Notes under the pieces: model-generated
Database searches by the model: none
Seen by the model: only the letters and a program-made list of their open reading frames with translations
What the model was told of the DNA's origin: nothing
Shown: piece by piece, positions 17,547 to 25,287 of the stretch
How positions within the stretch are numbered: position 1 is the first letter of the stretch
Layout of the letters: each line of letters opens with the position of its first letter
Translations under genes and position numbers: made by a program
Assembly (NCBI RefSeq): GCF_000763375.1
Contig: NZ_JPSY01000003.1
Location: 248,001 to 312,000, forward strand
Length of the DNA stretch: 64,000 nucleotides
Direction: 5' to 3'
Origin: Microbacterium profundi
Lineage (GTDB): Bacteria; Actinomycetota; Actinomycetes; Actinomycetales; Microbacteriaceae

Positions 17547-19218
17547 GCGTCAGCTTGCGGTGCGTCGAGCGGTGCGGGTTGGCGGCATCCGGGCCGAGGC
17601 GTTCGATCTTGTTCTTCTCATAGGACTCGAAGTTGCCCTCGAACCAGTGCCACTGGGCCGGGTTCTCGTCCGTGCCCTCGTAGGCCAGGATGTGCGTCGC
17701 GATGCGGTCGAGGAACCACCGGTCGTGAGTGATGACCACGGCGCAGCCGGGGAACTCGAGCAGTGCATTCTCGAGTGAACCGAGGGTCTCGATGTCCAGG
17801 TCGTTGGTCGGCTCATCGAGGAGGAGCAGGTTGCCGCCCTCCTTGAGCGTCAGAGCGAGGTTCAGGCGGTTGCGCTCACCACCGGAGAGCACGCCCGCCT
17901 TCTTCTGCTGGTCCGGTCCCTTGAAGCCGAACTTCGACACGTAGGCGCGCGAGGGGATCTCGGTCTTGCCGACAGTGATGAAGTCGAGCCCGTCGGAGAC
18001 GACCTCCCACAGGTTCTTGTCGGGGTCGATGCTGGCGCGCGACTGGTCGACGTAGCTGATCTTGACCGTCTCACCGATCTTGAGATCTCCGCTGTCCAGT
18101 GGCTCGAGACCGACGATCGTCTTGAACAGCGTGGTCTTTCCCACACCGTTGGCACCGATGATGCCGACGATGCCGTTGGGTGGGAGGCTGAAGCTCAGCC
18201 CATCGATGAGCGTGCGATCGCCGAAGCCCTTCTTGAGATTCTTCGCCTCGATGACGACGCTGCCGAGACGCGGACCCGCAGGGATCTGGATCTCCTCGAA
18301 GTCGAGTTTCCTGGTGCGCTCCGCCTCGGTCGCCATCTCCTCGTAGCGAGCCAGACGCGCCTTCGACTTCGTCTGGCGGCCCTTGGCGCTGGAGCGCACC
18401 CACTCGAGTTCGTCCTTGAGACGCTTGGCGAGCTTGGCGTCCTTCTTGCCCTGGATCGCGAGGCGCTCGCCCTTCTTCTCCAGGTAGGTCGAGTAGTTGC
18501 CCTCGTAGCCGATCAGGCGGCCACGGTCGACCTCGGCGATCCACTCCGCGACGTTGTCGAGGAAGTACCGGTCGTGGGTGATGGCGATGACAGCGCCCTT
18601 GTACGCCTGCAGATGCTGCTCGAGCCACAGCACGCTCTCGGCGTCGAGGTGGTTGGTTGGCTCATCGAGCAGCAGCAGGTCCGGCTTCTGCAGCAGGAGC
18701 TTGGCCAGTGCCACACGGCGCTTCTCACCGCCGGAGAGGGGGGCGATCTCGGCGTCTCCGGGAGGGGTGCGAAGCGCATCCATGGCCTGCTCGAGCTGGG
18801 AGTCGAGGTCCCAGCCGTCTGCCGCGTCGATCTCCTCCTGCAGCACGCCCATCTCGGCGAGCAGCGTGTCGAAGTCGGCGTCAGGATCCGCCATCTGTGC
18901 GGAGATCTCGTTGAACCGGTCGAGCTTCGGCTTGATCGCGACGCCCTCCTGGATGTTCTCGAGCACCGACTTCGTCTCGTCGAGCACGGGCTCCTGCATG
19001 AGGATGCCGACGGTGTACCCGGGCGACAGCTTCGCTTCACCGTTCGACGGCTGGTCAAGGCCGGCCATGATCTTGAGGATCGTCGACTTACCAGCGCCGT
19101 TCGGGCCGACCATGCCGATCTTCGCCCCCGGGAGGAATGACATCGTCACGTCATCGAGGATGAGCTTGTCGCCCACCGCCTTGCGCGCACGAACCATCGA
19201 GTAGATGTACTCAGCCAC
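17539..19218 (-). CDS. ettA: Energy-dependent translational throttle ABC-F protein EttA
   Basis: 559 residues, exactly the EttA class. Two ABC ATPase domains carry Walker A motifs (GPNGAGKST near 39; GANGVGKTT near 355), two LSGGE signatures and two Walker B motifs (LLLDEPTNHLD and LLLDEPTNDLD), joined by a charged P-site tRNA-interaction linker and with an arm insertion in the first domain. EttA binds the ribosomal E site and tunes the first peptide bond to cellular energy; it is not a transporter. The GTG start has an AGGAG site about nine bases upstream. Confidence 0.95.
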   Translation of the reverse strand: MAEYIYSMVRARKAVGDKLILDDVTMSFLPGAKIGMVGPNGAGKSTILKIMAGLDQPSNGEAKLSPGYTVGILMQEPVLDETKSVLENIQEGVAIKPKLDRFNEISAQMADPDADFDTLLAEMGVLQEEIDAADGWDLDSQLEQAMDALRTPPGDAEIAPLSGGEKRRVALAKLLLQKPDLLLLDEPTNHLDAESVLWLEQHLQAYKGAVIAITHDRYFLDNVAEWIAEVDRGRLIGYEGNYSTYLEKKGERLAIQGKKDAKLAKRLKDELEWVRSSAKGRQTKSKARLARYEEMATEAERTRKLDFEEIQIPAGPRLGSVVIEAKNLKKGFGDRTLIDGLSFSLPPNGIVGIIGANGVGKTTLFKTIVGLEPLDSGDLKIGETVKISYVDQSRASIDPDKNLWEVVSDGLDFITVGKTEIPSRAYVSKFGFKGPDQQKKAGVLSGGERNRLNLALTLKEGGNLLLLDEPTNDLDIETLGSLENALLEFPGCAVVITHDRWFLDRIATHILAYEGTDENPAQWHWFEGNFESYEKNKIERLGPDAANPHRSTHRKLTRD

Positions 19219-19276
19219 TGAGAACCGCTCCTTTTGTAGGCGTCGAAGATCGACACTCCAGCCTACCGGCTAAGGA

Positions 19277-19780
19277 TCACCAGTCGATCGGGCGGGTGTT
19301 GCCGACCAGGCAGCGTCCCTCAGCGAGTTGGTCGACGACCACCGTGACGGGTTCTCCTGTGGATGGCCCGACCTGACCGATGAGGCATTCGTCCTCACCC
19401 CACCGCACCGAGAACTGCAGACTCTCGACCGGGTTGCCGACCGTCGTCAGGTCCTGCGTCACCTGCATCGCGGTCCGGTCGAATCCCGACGCGATCAGTG
19501 CGTCGATGTAAGCGCGACCGGAAGCGCGGTTCTCAGATGCCCAGACCTGGCCGGTGATCGCGGAGAAGATCGGCAGGTTGTCCTCGGCGGAGCCATCCGG
19601 CTGGATGACCGGCGCATCCGGTGTCGTCGAGGCCGATGGCGTCGACTCCGCGCTCGCCGATGGACTCGCCGTCGGCGTCACGGTCGATTCGGGGGCGCAG
19701 CCCGCCAGCGCGAGCCCTGCCATCAGGAGCACCACTCCCATCAGCCCACGCAGACGGAGGGCGGGGAGTCGACGGGGCAC
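19277..19780 (-). CDS. Small secreted lipoprotein of unknown function
   Basis: 167 residues. A basic n-region and hydrophobic segment end in the lipobox LAGC (cysteine at residue 28). A Ser/Thr/Pro-rich linker of about 40 residues follows, then a globular domain with two cysteines (GEDECLIG, EGRCLVG) that could form a disulfide. It resembles the DUF6993-type actinobacterial lipoproteins, but I cannot confirm this. TAGAAT (19792-19787) precedes the GTG by 6 nt, a leaderless pattern. Confidence 0.8.
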   Translation of the reverse strand: MPRRLPALRLRGLMGVVLLMAGLALAGCAPESTVTPTASPSASAESTPSASTTPDAPVIQPDGSAEDNLPIFSAITGQVWASENRASGRAYIDALIASGFDRTAMQVTQDLTTVGNPVESLQFSVRWGEDECLIGQVGPSTGEPVTVVVDQLAEGRCLVGNTRPIDW

Positions 19781-19863
19781 GCTCTGATTCTAAAGGTTTC
19801 CCGTCGTGCTCCCCACCTCGCCGCGTGGCGAGGGCGCTCAGGCAGTGCGACTGCCCGGCTGCG

Positions 19864-20388
19864 TCAATCCTCGGTCGACCACGGCCCACCGACGAGTGCC
19901 ATCGCCGGCTCCGTCGACGACGCGTGCTCGCTGTCGGAGTCATCGGCTTCTGCATCCGGCTCGGCACCGAGAACCTCTCCCGTTGCGGGGTCGACATCGG
20001 TCGGAGTCGAGTCGTGCGCCGCAGCAGAGGGACGGCTCGCCTTCGCGAAGGCGCTGGCGCCCCAACGCAGATCGTGCCCGATGGCCTCCGCGTCGATGTC
20101 GGCGCTCATCCCCTTGCGTTCGGCGTTCTCCCACTCGCGAAGCTTCAGCTTCCCGGTCACGATGACGCCATCGCCCTGGTGCAGCGAGGACTTCACGTGA
20201 TCGGCCAGCTGGCGAAACGCGGAGACGTTGTACCAGTTGGTGCCCGTCTCGATCCACGTCTGCGTCTTCGAATCGAAGCGGCGCTGCGGGCTGGCGACGC
20301 GGAAGTTCACCACCGCGACCCCGTTCGCGGTCTCACTTCGTTTCGGATCGGCGCCGACGCGCCCCAGGATCGTCACGTTGTCGTTCAT
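19864..20388 (-). CDS. ssb: Single-stranded DNA-binding protein
   Basis: 174 residues. An OB-fold domain (about 1-112) begins NDNVTILGRVGADPKRSETA and includes WYNVSAFRQLADHV and GDGVIVTGKLKLREWE. An acidic disordered tail follows. The usual DDDIPF-like C-terminal tip is absent (the end is GGPWSTED), so this may be an accessory SSB rather than the replication SSB. The ATG at 20388 has GAGGAGAT upstream. It is divergent from the small gene behind a LexA-like box at 20557-20572. Confidence 0.88.
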   Translation of the reverse strand: MNDNVTILGRVGADPKRSETANGVAVVNFRVASPQRRFDSKTQTWIETGTNWYNVSAFRQLADHVKSSLHQGDGVIVTGKLKLREWENAERKGMSADIDAEAIGHDLRWGASAFAKASRPSAAAHDSTPTDVDPATGEVLGAEPDAEADDSDSEHASSTEPAMALVGGPWSTED

Positions 20389-20556
20389 GTCAATCTCCTC
20401 TTCCATCAAGTGCCCGGGACGCGCCCGGATCGCCCCAGAGTGCCTCGTCGCGCGCATCGCGCGCAGCGCAGAACCCACGTTCGGTGGAGAGAGGGGACGA
20501 AAGCCTGATCAGTGGAGGAAAGGATGCGGCCGCTCCTGTCATCGCAATGTCCGTGG

Positions 20557-20572
20557 TCGGTCATATGTTCGA
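20557..20572 (+). promoter_or_regulatory. LexA-like SOS box
   Basis: TCGGTCATATGTTCGA matches the Gram-positive LexA consensus TCGAAC-N4-GTTCGA at 10 of 12 defined positions. It ends 17 bp before the start codon of the 88-residue gene at 20590, a position where LexA would block transcription. Confidence 0.6.
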
Positions 20573-20589
20573 ATCGGAAGGAGAACCAG

Positions 20590-20856
20590 ATGTCCGATAC
20601 ACAGATCCTGCACCTGCCAGAGGTGCGATACGCCACGCCGCAGCTCGAATCGAAACGAGAGCAGCTCGTCAGAGCCTCCGAACAGCTGTGGCGAGTTCAA
20701 GACGCCACCGGCCGCATCCTGGGTCACCTGCGCATCGTCGCCGACCCGCTCGGGCTCCGCTATCGCGCTGAGCGTCTGCATCTCGCGACGGGCGCATTCC
20801 GCATCGTGGGCGAATTCTGGCGACCAGACGACGCGGTGCAGTCCCTTCTTCATTGA
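20590..20856 (+). CDS. Small protein, possibly SOS-regulated
   Basis: 88 residues, no recognised family. The N-terminal half is helical and charged (LESKREQLVRASEQLWRVQ); the C-terminal half is beta-rich (GRILGHLRIVADPLGLRYRAERL, then FRIVGEFWRPDDA). The ATG has a clear GGAAGGAGAA ribosome site. A LexA-like box lies just upstream and ssb is the divergent neighbour, so a role in DNA damage is a fair guess. Its end is 10 bp from the tRNA-Arg gene on the other strand. Confidence 0.75.
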   Translation: MSDTQILHLPEVRYATPQLESKREQLVRASEQLWRVQDATGRILGHLRIVADPLGLRYRAERLHLATGAFRIVGEFWRPDDAVQSLLH

Positions 20857-20866
20857 TAGCGGTGCG

Positions 20867-20941
20867 TGGTGCCCCCGGCAGGGTTCGAACCTGCGACCAA
20901 CGGCTTAGAAGACCGATGCTCTTCCACTGAGCTACGGAGGC
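20867..20941 (-). tRNA. tRNA-Arg (anticodon TCT), CCA encoded
   Basis: On the minus strand the cloverleaf is complete: acceptor GCCTCCG / CGGGGGC (one G-T pair), D-arm AGCTCAGTGGAAGAGC, anticodon stem with loop CTTCTAA giving anticodon TCT, and T-arm GCAGGTTCGAACCCTGC. The discriminator A is followed by a genome-encoded CCA at 20869-20867. Confidence 0.95.
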
Positions 20942-21000
20942 GGAATACCTCTACGGTACCGTGATCCGGGCGATGTCCATGCGCTCAGTAGACTGAACGC

Positions 21001-21627
21001 ATGGTAGCTGCGTCCGAGAATGATCGACTCGTCTGGATCGACTGCGAGATGACGGGACTCGATCTTTCGGTTGACGAACTCGTCGAGATCGCCGTCGTCA
21101 TCACCGACTTCGAGCTCCGCCCACTCGACCCCGGGTTCCAGGTCGTCATCAAACCCAACGCCTCGGCACTCGCGAACATGAACGATTTCGTCACGAAGAT
21201 GCACGAGTCGTCAGGTCTGATCAATGAGATCCCCGACGGCGTCTCGCTGGCGGATGCCGAGGCTCAGACGCTCGAGTACATCAAGCGGTTCGTGCCGCTC
21301 GAGCGCAAGGCACCGCTGGCGGGCAACACGATCGGCACCGATCGCATGTTCCTGGCGAAGTACATGCCGCAGATCGATCAGTGGCTGCATTATCGCAACG
21401 TCGACGTCTCCAGCTTCAAGGAACTCTCGCGCCGCTGGTACCCGCGCGTGTTCTTCCAGGCGCCGGCCAAAGACGGCGGGCATCGCGCACTGGCAGACAT
21501 CCTCGAGTCGATCCGCGAGCTGCAGTACTACCGCGAAGCGGTGTTCGTGGCCGAGCCTGGGCCATCGAGTGATGAGGCCCGCGCCATCTCGGAACGCACC
21601 GTGTCGTCGTTCACCCCGGACGTGTAA
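21001..21627 (+). CDS. orn: Oligoribonuclease
   Basis: 208 residues, a DEDDh 3'-5' exoribonuclease that degrades 2-5 nt RNA fragments and linear cyclic-dinucleotide products. The exonuclease motifs are WIDCEMTGLD near residue 12 (D, E), the middle aspartate in GTDRMFL, and HRALADI with the catalytic His/Asp near residue 161. TAGACT (20989-20994) lies 6 nt before the ATG with no ribosome site, so the mRNA is probably leaderless. Confidence 0.95.
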   Translation: MVAASENDRLVWIDCEMTGLDLSVDELVEIAVVITDFELRPLDPGFQVVIKPNASALANMNDFVTKMHESSGLINEIPDGVSLADAEAQTLEYIKRFVPLERKAPLAGNTIGTDRMFLAKYMPQIDQWLHYRNVDVSSFKELSRRWYPRVFFQAPAKDGGHRALADILESIRELQYYREAVFVAEPGPSSDEARAISERTVSSFTPDV

Positions 21628-21663
21628 TAGAATCGTCTGGTTGCCTGCTCCGGCCGGCACATG

Positions 21664-21736
21664 GTGGCTATAGCTCAGTTGGTAGAGCACCGCGTTGTGG
21701 TCGCGGGGGTCGCGGGTTCAAGCCCCGTTAGCCACC
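21664..21736 (+). tRNA. tRNA-His (anticodon GTG)
   Basis: Cloverleaf with acceptor GTGGCTA / TAGCCAC, D-arm GCTCAGTTGGTAGAGC, anticodon loop TTGTGGT (anticodon GTG) and T-arm GCGGGTTCAAGCCCCGT. A G at 21663 could be the extra G-1 typical of tRNA-His, opposite the C discriminator at 21736. CCA is not encoded. The accessory region begins directly downstream, but I saw no repeated copy of the tRNA 3' end further right. Confidence 0.95.
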
Positions 21737-21743
21737 CACAGAC

Positions 21744-21802
21744 GGGTCAGGTGTGAACTTTCGACCAAGGGACCACCCTTGGAGGAAGTTCGCACCTGGC
21801 CC
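21744..21802 (+). terminator. Two-tier hairpin downstream of tRNA-His
   Basis: An outer 17-bp stem (21744-21760 with 21786-21802; two G-T pairs) closes an asymmetric internal loop (TCGA / AGG). A 7-bp inner stem CCAAGGG / CCCTTGG is capped by ACCA. A pyrimidine tract (CTATTTCTTTGCC) follows. It could simply terminate tRNA-His transcription, but its geometry matches the hairpin at 35183-35243. Confidence 0.6.
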
Positions 21803-21898
21803 TATTTCTTTGCCTCGGCGGCCCACCAGGGAAAAGCATGGCGAGGGCCACACTTGCTCGGCGTGCTTACCGAGGCACGGAGACGCCCGCCGGAATCT

Positions 21899-22183
21899 CT
21901 AAGCGAGCGAGAGGAAGAGCTTCTCCAGCTCGTCGATGCGCTCGCCGTCGCCCGGCTCCTCGGCTAGGCACTCCTTCAGGGCACCGGCGACCACCAGGAA
22001 GCCAGCCCGGTCGACGGCCTTCGACACTGCGGAGAGCTGCTGCACGACGTCGCGGCAGTGGGCCTCGTCCTCGACCGCAGCGATGACGGCTGCCAGCTGG
22101 CCGTGCGCGCGCCGCAGCCGATTCACGATCTTGCGCTTCGCCTCCGGGTCGTGCGCCGCGACGATGTCTGGGCTGATGCTCAT
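21899..22183 (-). CDS. cstR: CsoR/CstR-family repressor, probably persulfide-sensing
   Basis: 94 residues, an all-helical CsoR/RcnR/CstR-type repressor. Cys43 and Cys72 are conserved with the 29-residue spacing of CsoR. The copper-ligand histidine four residues before the second Cys is replaced by Ala68 (GALKEC). CsoR needs Cys-His-Cys for Cu(I), whereas CstR lacks that His and senses persulfide by joining the two cysteines. Together with the sulfur genes next door this favours a CstR role. AGGAGG-like ribosome site before the ATG. It is divergent from its probable targets, with two operators between. Confidence 0.85.
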   Translation of the reverse strand: MSISPDIVAAHDPEAKRKIVNRLRRAHGQLAAVIAAVEDEAHCRDVVQQLSAVSKAVDRAGFLVVAGALKECLAEEPGDGERIDELEKLFLSLA

Positions 22184-22198
22184 CGGATTCCTCCTGGG

Positions 22199-22249
22199 TT
22201 GACATCCACCATACTCCCCAGGGTATAGTTTGGATACCCCCCGGGGTAT
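22199..22249 (+). promoter_or_regulatory. Promoter with two tandem CstR/CsoR-type operators
   Basis: TTGACA (22199-22204), a 19-bp spacer and TATAGT (22224-22229) form a good plus-strand promoter. Operator 1, ATACTCCCCAGGGTAT (22211-22226), covers the spacer and -10. Operator 2, ATACCCCCCGGGGTAT (22234-22249), covers the predicted start of transcription. Both resemble the G/C-tract dyads flanked by AT that CsoR-family repressors bind. The minus-strand promoter of the repressor must overlap them too. Confidence 0.75.
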
Positions 22250-22281
22250 TCAACCTTCATCGACACCGCCAGGAGGGCGAG

Positions 22282-22467
22282 ATGTGCAGAGCCGCGAAGT
22301 GCAACATCTGCGGGAAGACGACCTGGGCTGGCTGCGGCCAGCACGTGAACGACGTGCGCCGCACGGTCCCGGCATCCGACTGGTGCCCCGGCCGGCACAC
22401 GCAGCGCGACATCGATGAGGCGAAGGCCTCGCGACCCGGCTTCCTCGCGCGCCTGTTCGGCCGCTGA
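22282..22467 (+). CDS. Cys-rich mini-protein A
   Basis: 61 residues. Cys2, Cys7, Cys10, Cys18 and Cys35 plus His21 suggest a small metal-binding or thiol-carrier fold (C-x4-C-x2-C-x7-C-x2-H). The core is ICGKTTWAGCGQHV. The C-terminal 20 residues are charged and amphipathic (DIDEAKASRPGFLARLFGR), which could touch a partner or membrane. GGAGGGCG lies just upstream of the ATG. First gene after the double operator, so probably de-repressed by reactive sulfur. No function is known to me. Confidence 0.8.
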   Translation: MCRAAKCNICGKTTWAGCGQHVNDVRRTVPASDWCPGRHTQRDIDEAKASRPGFLARLFGR

Positions 22468-22490
22468 TCCACTGACGAGAGGACATCACC

Positions 22491-22604
22491 ATGTGCGCAC
22501 GCATCACCTGCGACCGCTGCGGCAAGCCGAGCTGGGCCGGATGCGGCCAGCACGTCGAGGAGGCCCTCGGGGGCGTCCCGGCGGCCGACCGCTGCCACTG
22601 CTGA
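22491..22604 (+). CDS. Cys-rich mini-protein B
   Basis: 37 residues, MCARITCDRCGKPSWAGCGQ onward. It aligns without gaps to mini-protein A: Cys2, 7, 10, 18, 35 and His21 are in identical places, and Cys37 is extra. It lacks the amphipathic tail. GAGAGGA precedes the ATG at a suitable distance. A duplicated pair of such short proteins in one operon supports real translation. Zinc or persulfide carriage is a guess. Confidence 0.75.
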   Translation: MCARITCDRCGKPSWAGCGQHVEEALGGVPAADRCHC

Positions 22605-22642
22605 CGACTACAACGACGACGACGACGAACAAGGAGAGCATC

Positions 22643-24055
22643 ATGCTGCTGGAGCGCATCTACGACGAGGACCTCGCACAGGCGAGTTACGTCATCGGTT
22701 GCCAGGCGACCGGCGAGGCGATCGTGATCGACCCCCGCCGCGACGTCGACGAGTACATGCGACTGGCCGACAAGCACGGCCTGCGCATCGCGCACGTCAC
22801 CGAGACCCATATCCACGCCGACTACCTCTCAGGCACCCGCGAGTTCGCGGCGCGCACCGGTGCCCGCATGCACGTCTCCGACGAGGGCGGACCCGACTGG
22901 ACCTACGGCACCGGCTTCGACGACGCCGACCGGATGCACGACGGCGACGAGATCGTCGTCGGCAACGTGACGCTGCGAGCGGTGCACACCCCCGGCCACA
23001 CGCCCGAACACCTGTCGTTCCTCGTGACCGACGGCGCGCAGGCCCAGGAGCCGGGCTTCATGCTCACCGGCGACTTCGTGTTCGTCGGCGACGTCGGCCG
23101 ACCGGACCTGCTCGACGAGGCGGCCGGCGGCGTCGACACCCGCTTCGAGGGCGCTCACCAACTCTTCGCGAGCCTGCGCGACCGCTTCCTGACACTGCCC
23201 GACTACGTCCAGGTGCTGCCAGCGCACGGTGCCGGCAGCGCGTGCGGCAAGTCGCTCGGCGCGATCGCGGCGACGACCGTCGGCTACGAGCGCGCCTTCT
23301 CGTGGTGGGCTCCCTACCTCGCCGCCGACGACGAGCAAGGCTTCGTCGACGAGCTACTCTCCGGCCAGCCCGACGCCCACGCGTACTTCGCCCGAATGAA
23401 GTCCCAGAACCGCACCGGCCCCGCGGTGCTCCACCCCCGCGCACCGCTCCCCGAGCGGTCCACTGCGGAGGTGCAGCACCTCCTGGAGCGCGACCTCGCG
23501 ATCCTGGTGGACACTCGGGACCGCCGGCAGGTGCACGACGGCACCGTGGTCGGTTCCCTCAACATCCCGGGCGCAGCGAAGGCCGCGACCTACGGGGCGT
23601 GGGTCTACGATCCGGAGGCGGAGCACCGGCCGCTCGTTCTCCTCGCGGACGACCGCGAGGAGGCGGAGCGGATGCGCGACCACCTCGTGCGGGTCGGCAT
23701 CGACGCCGTCGACGGTTTCATCCGCTCCCTCGACGGGCTCGAGCTGGTGCAGCCCCGACTGCTGCAGCCGGAGGAGCTCGACGGCCTCGCCGACGTGAAC
23801 CTGGTCGACGTGCGCGGCAGCTCCGAGCACGCCGACGGGCACATCCCCGGCTCCGCGCACCTCAGCGGCGGCCGCGCGCTGTGGCACCTCGACGAGTTGC
23901 CCGCGGACGGCACCGTCGTGACGTACTGCCAGAGCGGCGTGCGCAACAGCGTCGTCGCCAGCGCACTGCGCCGGGCCGGCGTCGACGTCGTCGAGCTCGA
24001 CGGCTCCTACCTCGGGTGGCTCCAGACAACCGGGCGCGAGCCGGCGACCAGCTGA
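22643..24055 (+). CDS. Persulfide dioxygenase-sulfurtransferase (MBL + rhodanese, CstB-like)
   Basis: 470 residues. An N-terminal metallo-beta-lactamase/ETHE1 domain (about 1-245) carries THIHADY (His56, His58, Asp60), HTPGHTPEH and LTGDFVFVGDVGRPDL. A first rhodanese-like domain (about 260-355) has no catalytic Cys (LVLLADDREEAE). A C-terminal rhodanese (about 365-465) has the active loop TYCQSGVRNS. This is the three-part plan of CstB, which oxidises persulfides and yields thiosulfate. The ATG has a GGAGAG site. It lies in the same operon as the mini-proteins and exporter. Confidence 0.92.
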   Translation: MLLERIYDEDLAQASYVIGCQATGEAIVIDPRRDVDEYMRLADKHGLRIAHVTETHIHADYLSGTREFAARTGARMHVSDEGGPDWTYGTGFDDADRMHDGDEIVVGNVTLRAVHTPGHTPEHLSFLVTDGAQAQEPGFMLTGDFVFVGDVGRPDLLDEAAGGVDTRFEGAHQLFASLRDRFLTLPDYVQVLPAHGAGSACGKSLGAIAATTVGYERAFSWWAPYLAADDEQGFVDELLSGQPDAHAYFARMKSQNRTGPAVLHPRAPLPERSTAEVQHLLERDLAILVDTRDRRQVHDGTVVGSLNIPGAAKAATYGAWVYDPEAEHRPLVLLADDREEAERMRDHLVRVGIDAVDGFIRSLDGLELVQPRLLQPEELDGLADVNLVDVRGSSEHADGHIPGSAHLSGGRALWHLDELPADGTVVTYCQSGVRNSVVASALRRAGVDVVELDGSYLGWLQTTGREPATS

Positions 24056-24077
24056 CCGCCGAGGATCGAGGCGCCCG

Positions 24078-24851
24078 ATGACGCCGACCGCCACCATCGC
24101 CGTTCTTGCGCTCGCCCTGCTGGTCGGCATCAGCCTCGGCCTGCTGGGCGGCGGCGGCTCGATCCTCGCCGTGCCCATCCTGACCGCCGTCGGCGGCGTG
24201 GAGCCGCGAGCCGCCATCGCGTCGTCACTGCTCATCGTCGGCACGACGAGCGCCCTCGGACTGCTGCAGCACGCTCGCGCGGGCCGCGTGCGCTGGCGTG
24301 TCGGGGTAGTCTTCGGAGCGGCCGGTGTCGTCGGCGCGCTCGTCGGCGGGCTGCTCGGCCGCACGCTGCCCCCAGGCGTGCTCATGGTGCTGCTCGCCGG
24401 CACGATGATCGCCGCCGCGGTGGCGATGCTTCGCCGGCGCCCGCGTCACGACCGGGCGGAGCCCGCTCGGCCGCGCATCGCCCTCGTCCTCGTGCTCGGA
24501 ACGGTTGTCGGCTCACTCGCCGGGCTGGTCGGCGCGGGGGGCGGCTTCCTCATCGTCCCCGCGCTGATCCTGCTCGCCGGCCTGCCCGCGTCGGCCGCGA
24601 TCGGCACATCCTTGCTCGTCATCGCGATGCAATCGCTCGCCGGGCTCGCGGCCCAACCAGCACTCCCCGACATCCCCTGGGCGCTGGTGCTGCCGTTCAC
24701 CGCAATCGCCGTGGCGGGCTCCTTCCTCGGCTCGGCGCTCACCGGCCGCATCCCCGAACGGGCACTGCGCACCGGATTCGCGGTGCTCGTGCTCAGCGTG
24801 GCCGTCGCGCTGCTCGTGCAGCAGCTCGCGCTCCACCTCCCGCTCACCTGA
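24078..24851 (+). CDS. TauE/SafE family sulfite (sulfur-anion) exporter
   Basis: 257 residues, a two-repeat membrane protein of about eight helices. Glycine-rich repeats GLLGGGGSILAVPIL near residue 18 and SLAGLVGAGGGFLIVPALI near residue 145 are the TauE/SafE hallmark. The family moves sulfite, sulfonates or related anions. In Staphylococcus the cst operon includes tauE and dioxygenase genes, as here, so export of sulfite or thiosulfate from persulfide oxidation is likely. It starts 22 nt after the dioxygenase stop. Confidence 0.9.
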   Translation: MTPTATIAVLALALLVGISLGLLGGGGSILAVPILTAVGGVEPRAAIASSLLIVGTTSALGLLQHARAGRVRWRVGVVFGAAGVVGALVGGLLGRTLPPGVLMVLLAGTMIAAAVAMLRRRPRHDRAEPARPRIALVLVLGTVVGSLAGLVGAGGGFLIVPALILLAGLPASAAIGTSLLVIAMQSLAGLAAQPALPDIPWALVLPFTAIAVAGSFLGSALTGRIPERALRTGFAVLVLSVAVALLVQQLALHLPLT

Positions 24852-24876
24852 ACGACACCGCTCACCGGAGAACACC

Positions 24877-25242
24877 ATGACCAGAACCCAGCTCGCCGGC
24901 CTCGCCGGCCTCGCGCTCGCCGCCGTCACGACAGGCTGCGCATCGACGCCCCCTGGCAGCGTCGCAGCTCCAGCGGACGCCGTCGTCATCGACGTGCGCA
25001 CCGCGCCCGAGTTGGCATCCGGTCACCTCGACGGCGCGGTCCTCCTCGACGTGTCGAACGGCGACCTCGCCGCGGCACTGCCCTCGCTCGACCCTGATGC
25101 GCCCTACTTCGTCCACTGCAGGTCCGGCAGCCGGTCAGCACAGGCGGTCGCGCTCATGCGCGAGGCCGGCTTCGCGGACGTCACCGACCTCGGCGCGCTC
25201 AAGAGCGCGTCAGCGGCGACCGGCCTCGCAATCGGGCGCTGA
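24877..25242 (+). CDS. Rhodanese-domain lipoprotein
   Basis: 121 residues. The signal peptide ends in a lipobox (VTTGC, lipid-attached Cys21). A compact rhodanese domain has the active-site loop HCRSGSRS with catalytic Cys81. Being anchored outside the membrane, it would handle sulfane sulfur at the cell surface, while the CstB-like enzyme acts inside. It belongs to the operon starting at 22282, separated by only 25 nt from the exporter. Confidence 0.88.
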   Translation: MTRTQLAGLAGLALAAVTTGCASTPPGSVAAPADAVVIDVRTAPELASGHLDGAVLLDVSNGDLAAALPSLDPDAPYFVHCRSGSRSAQAVALMREAGFADVTDLGALKSASAATGLAIGR

Positions 25243-25287
25243 CGCCGGCCCATCCGACCATCACCGATCCAGGGAGCAACCCCGAAC

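Noticed and set aside
21744..21802. Integron attC site
   Set aside because: The terminal R-box sequences (RYYYAAC / GTTRRRY) and extrahelical bases of attC do not match, and no integron integrase is present.
22613..22624. (ACG)4 microsatellite before the persulfide dioxygenase
   Set aside because: Only four units, too short to imply phase variation.
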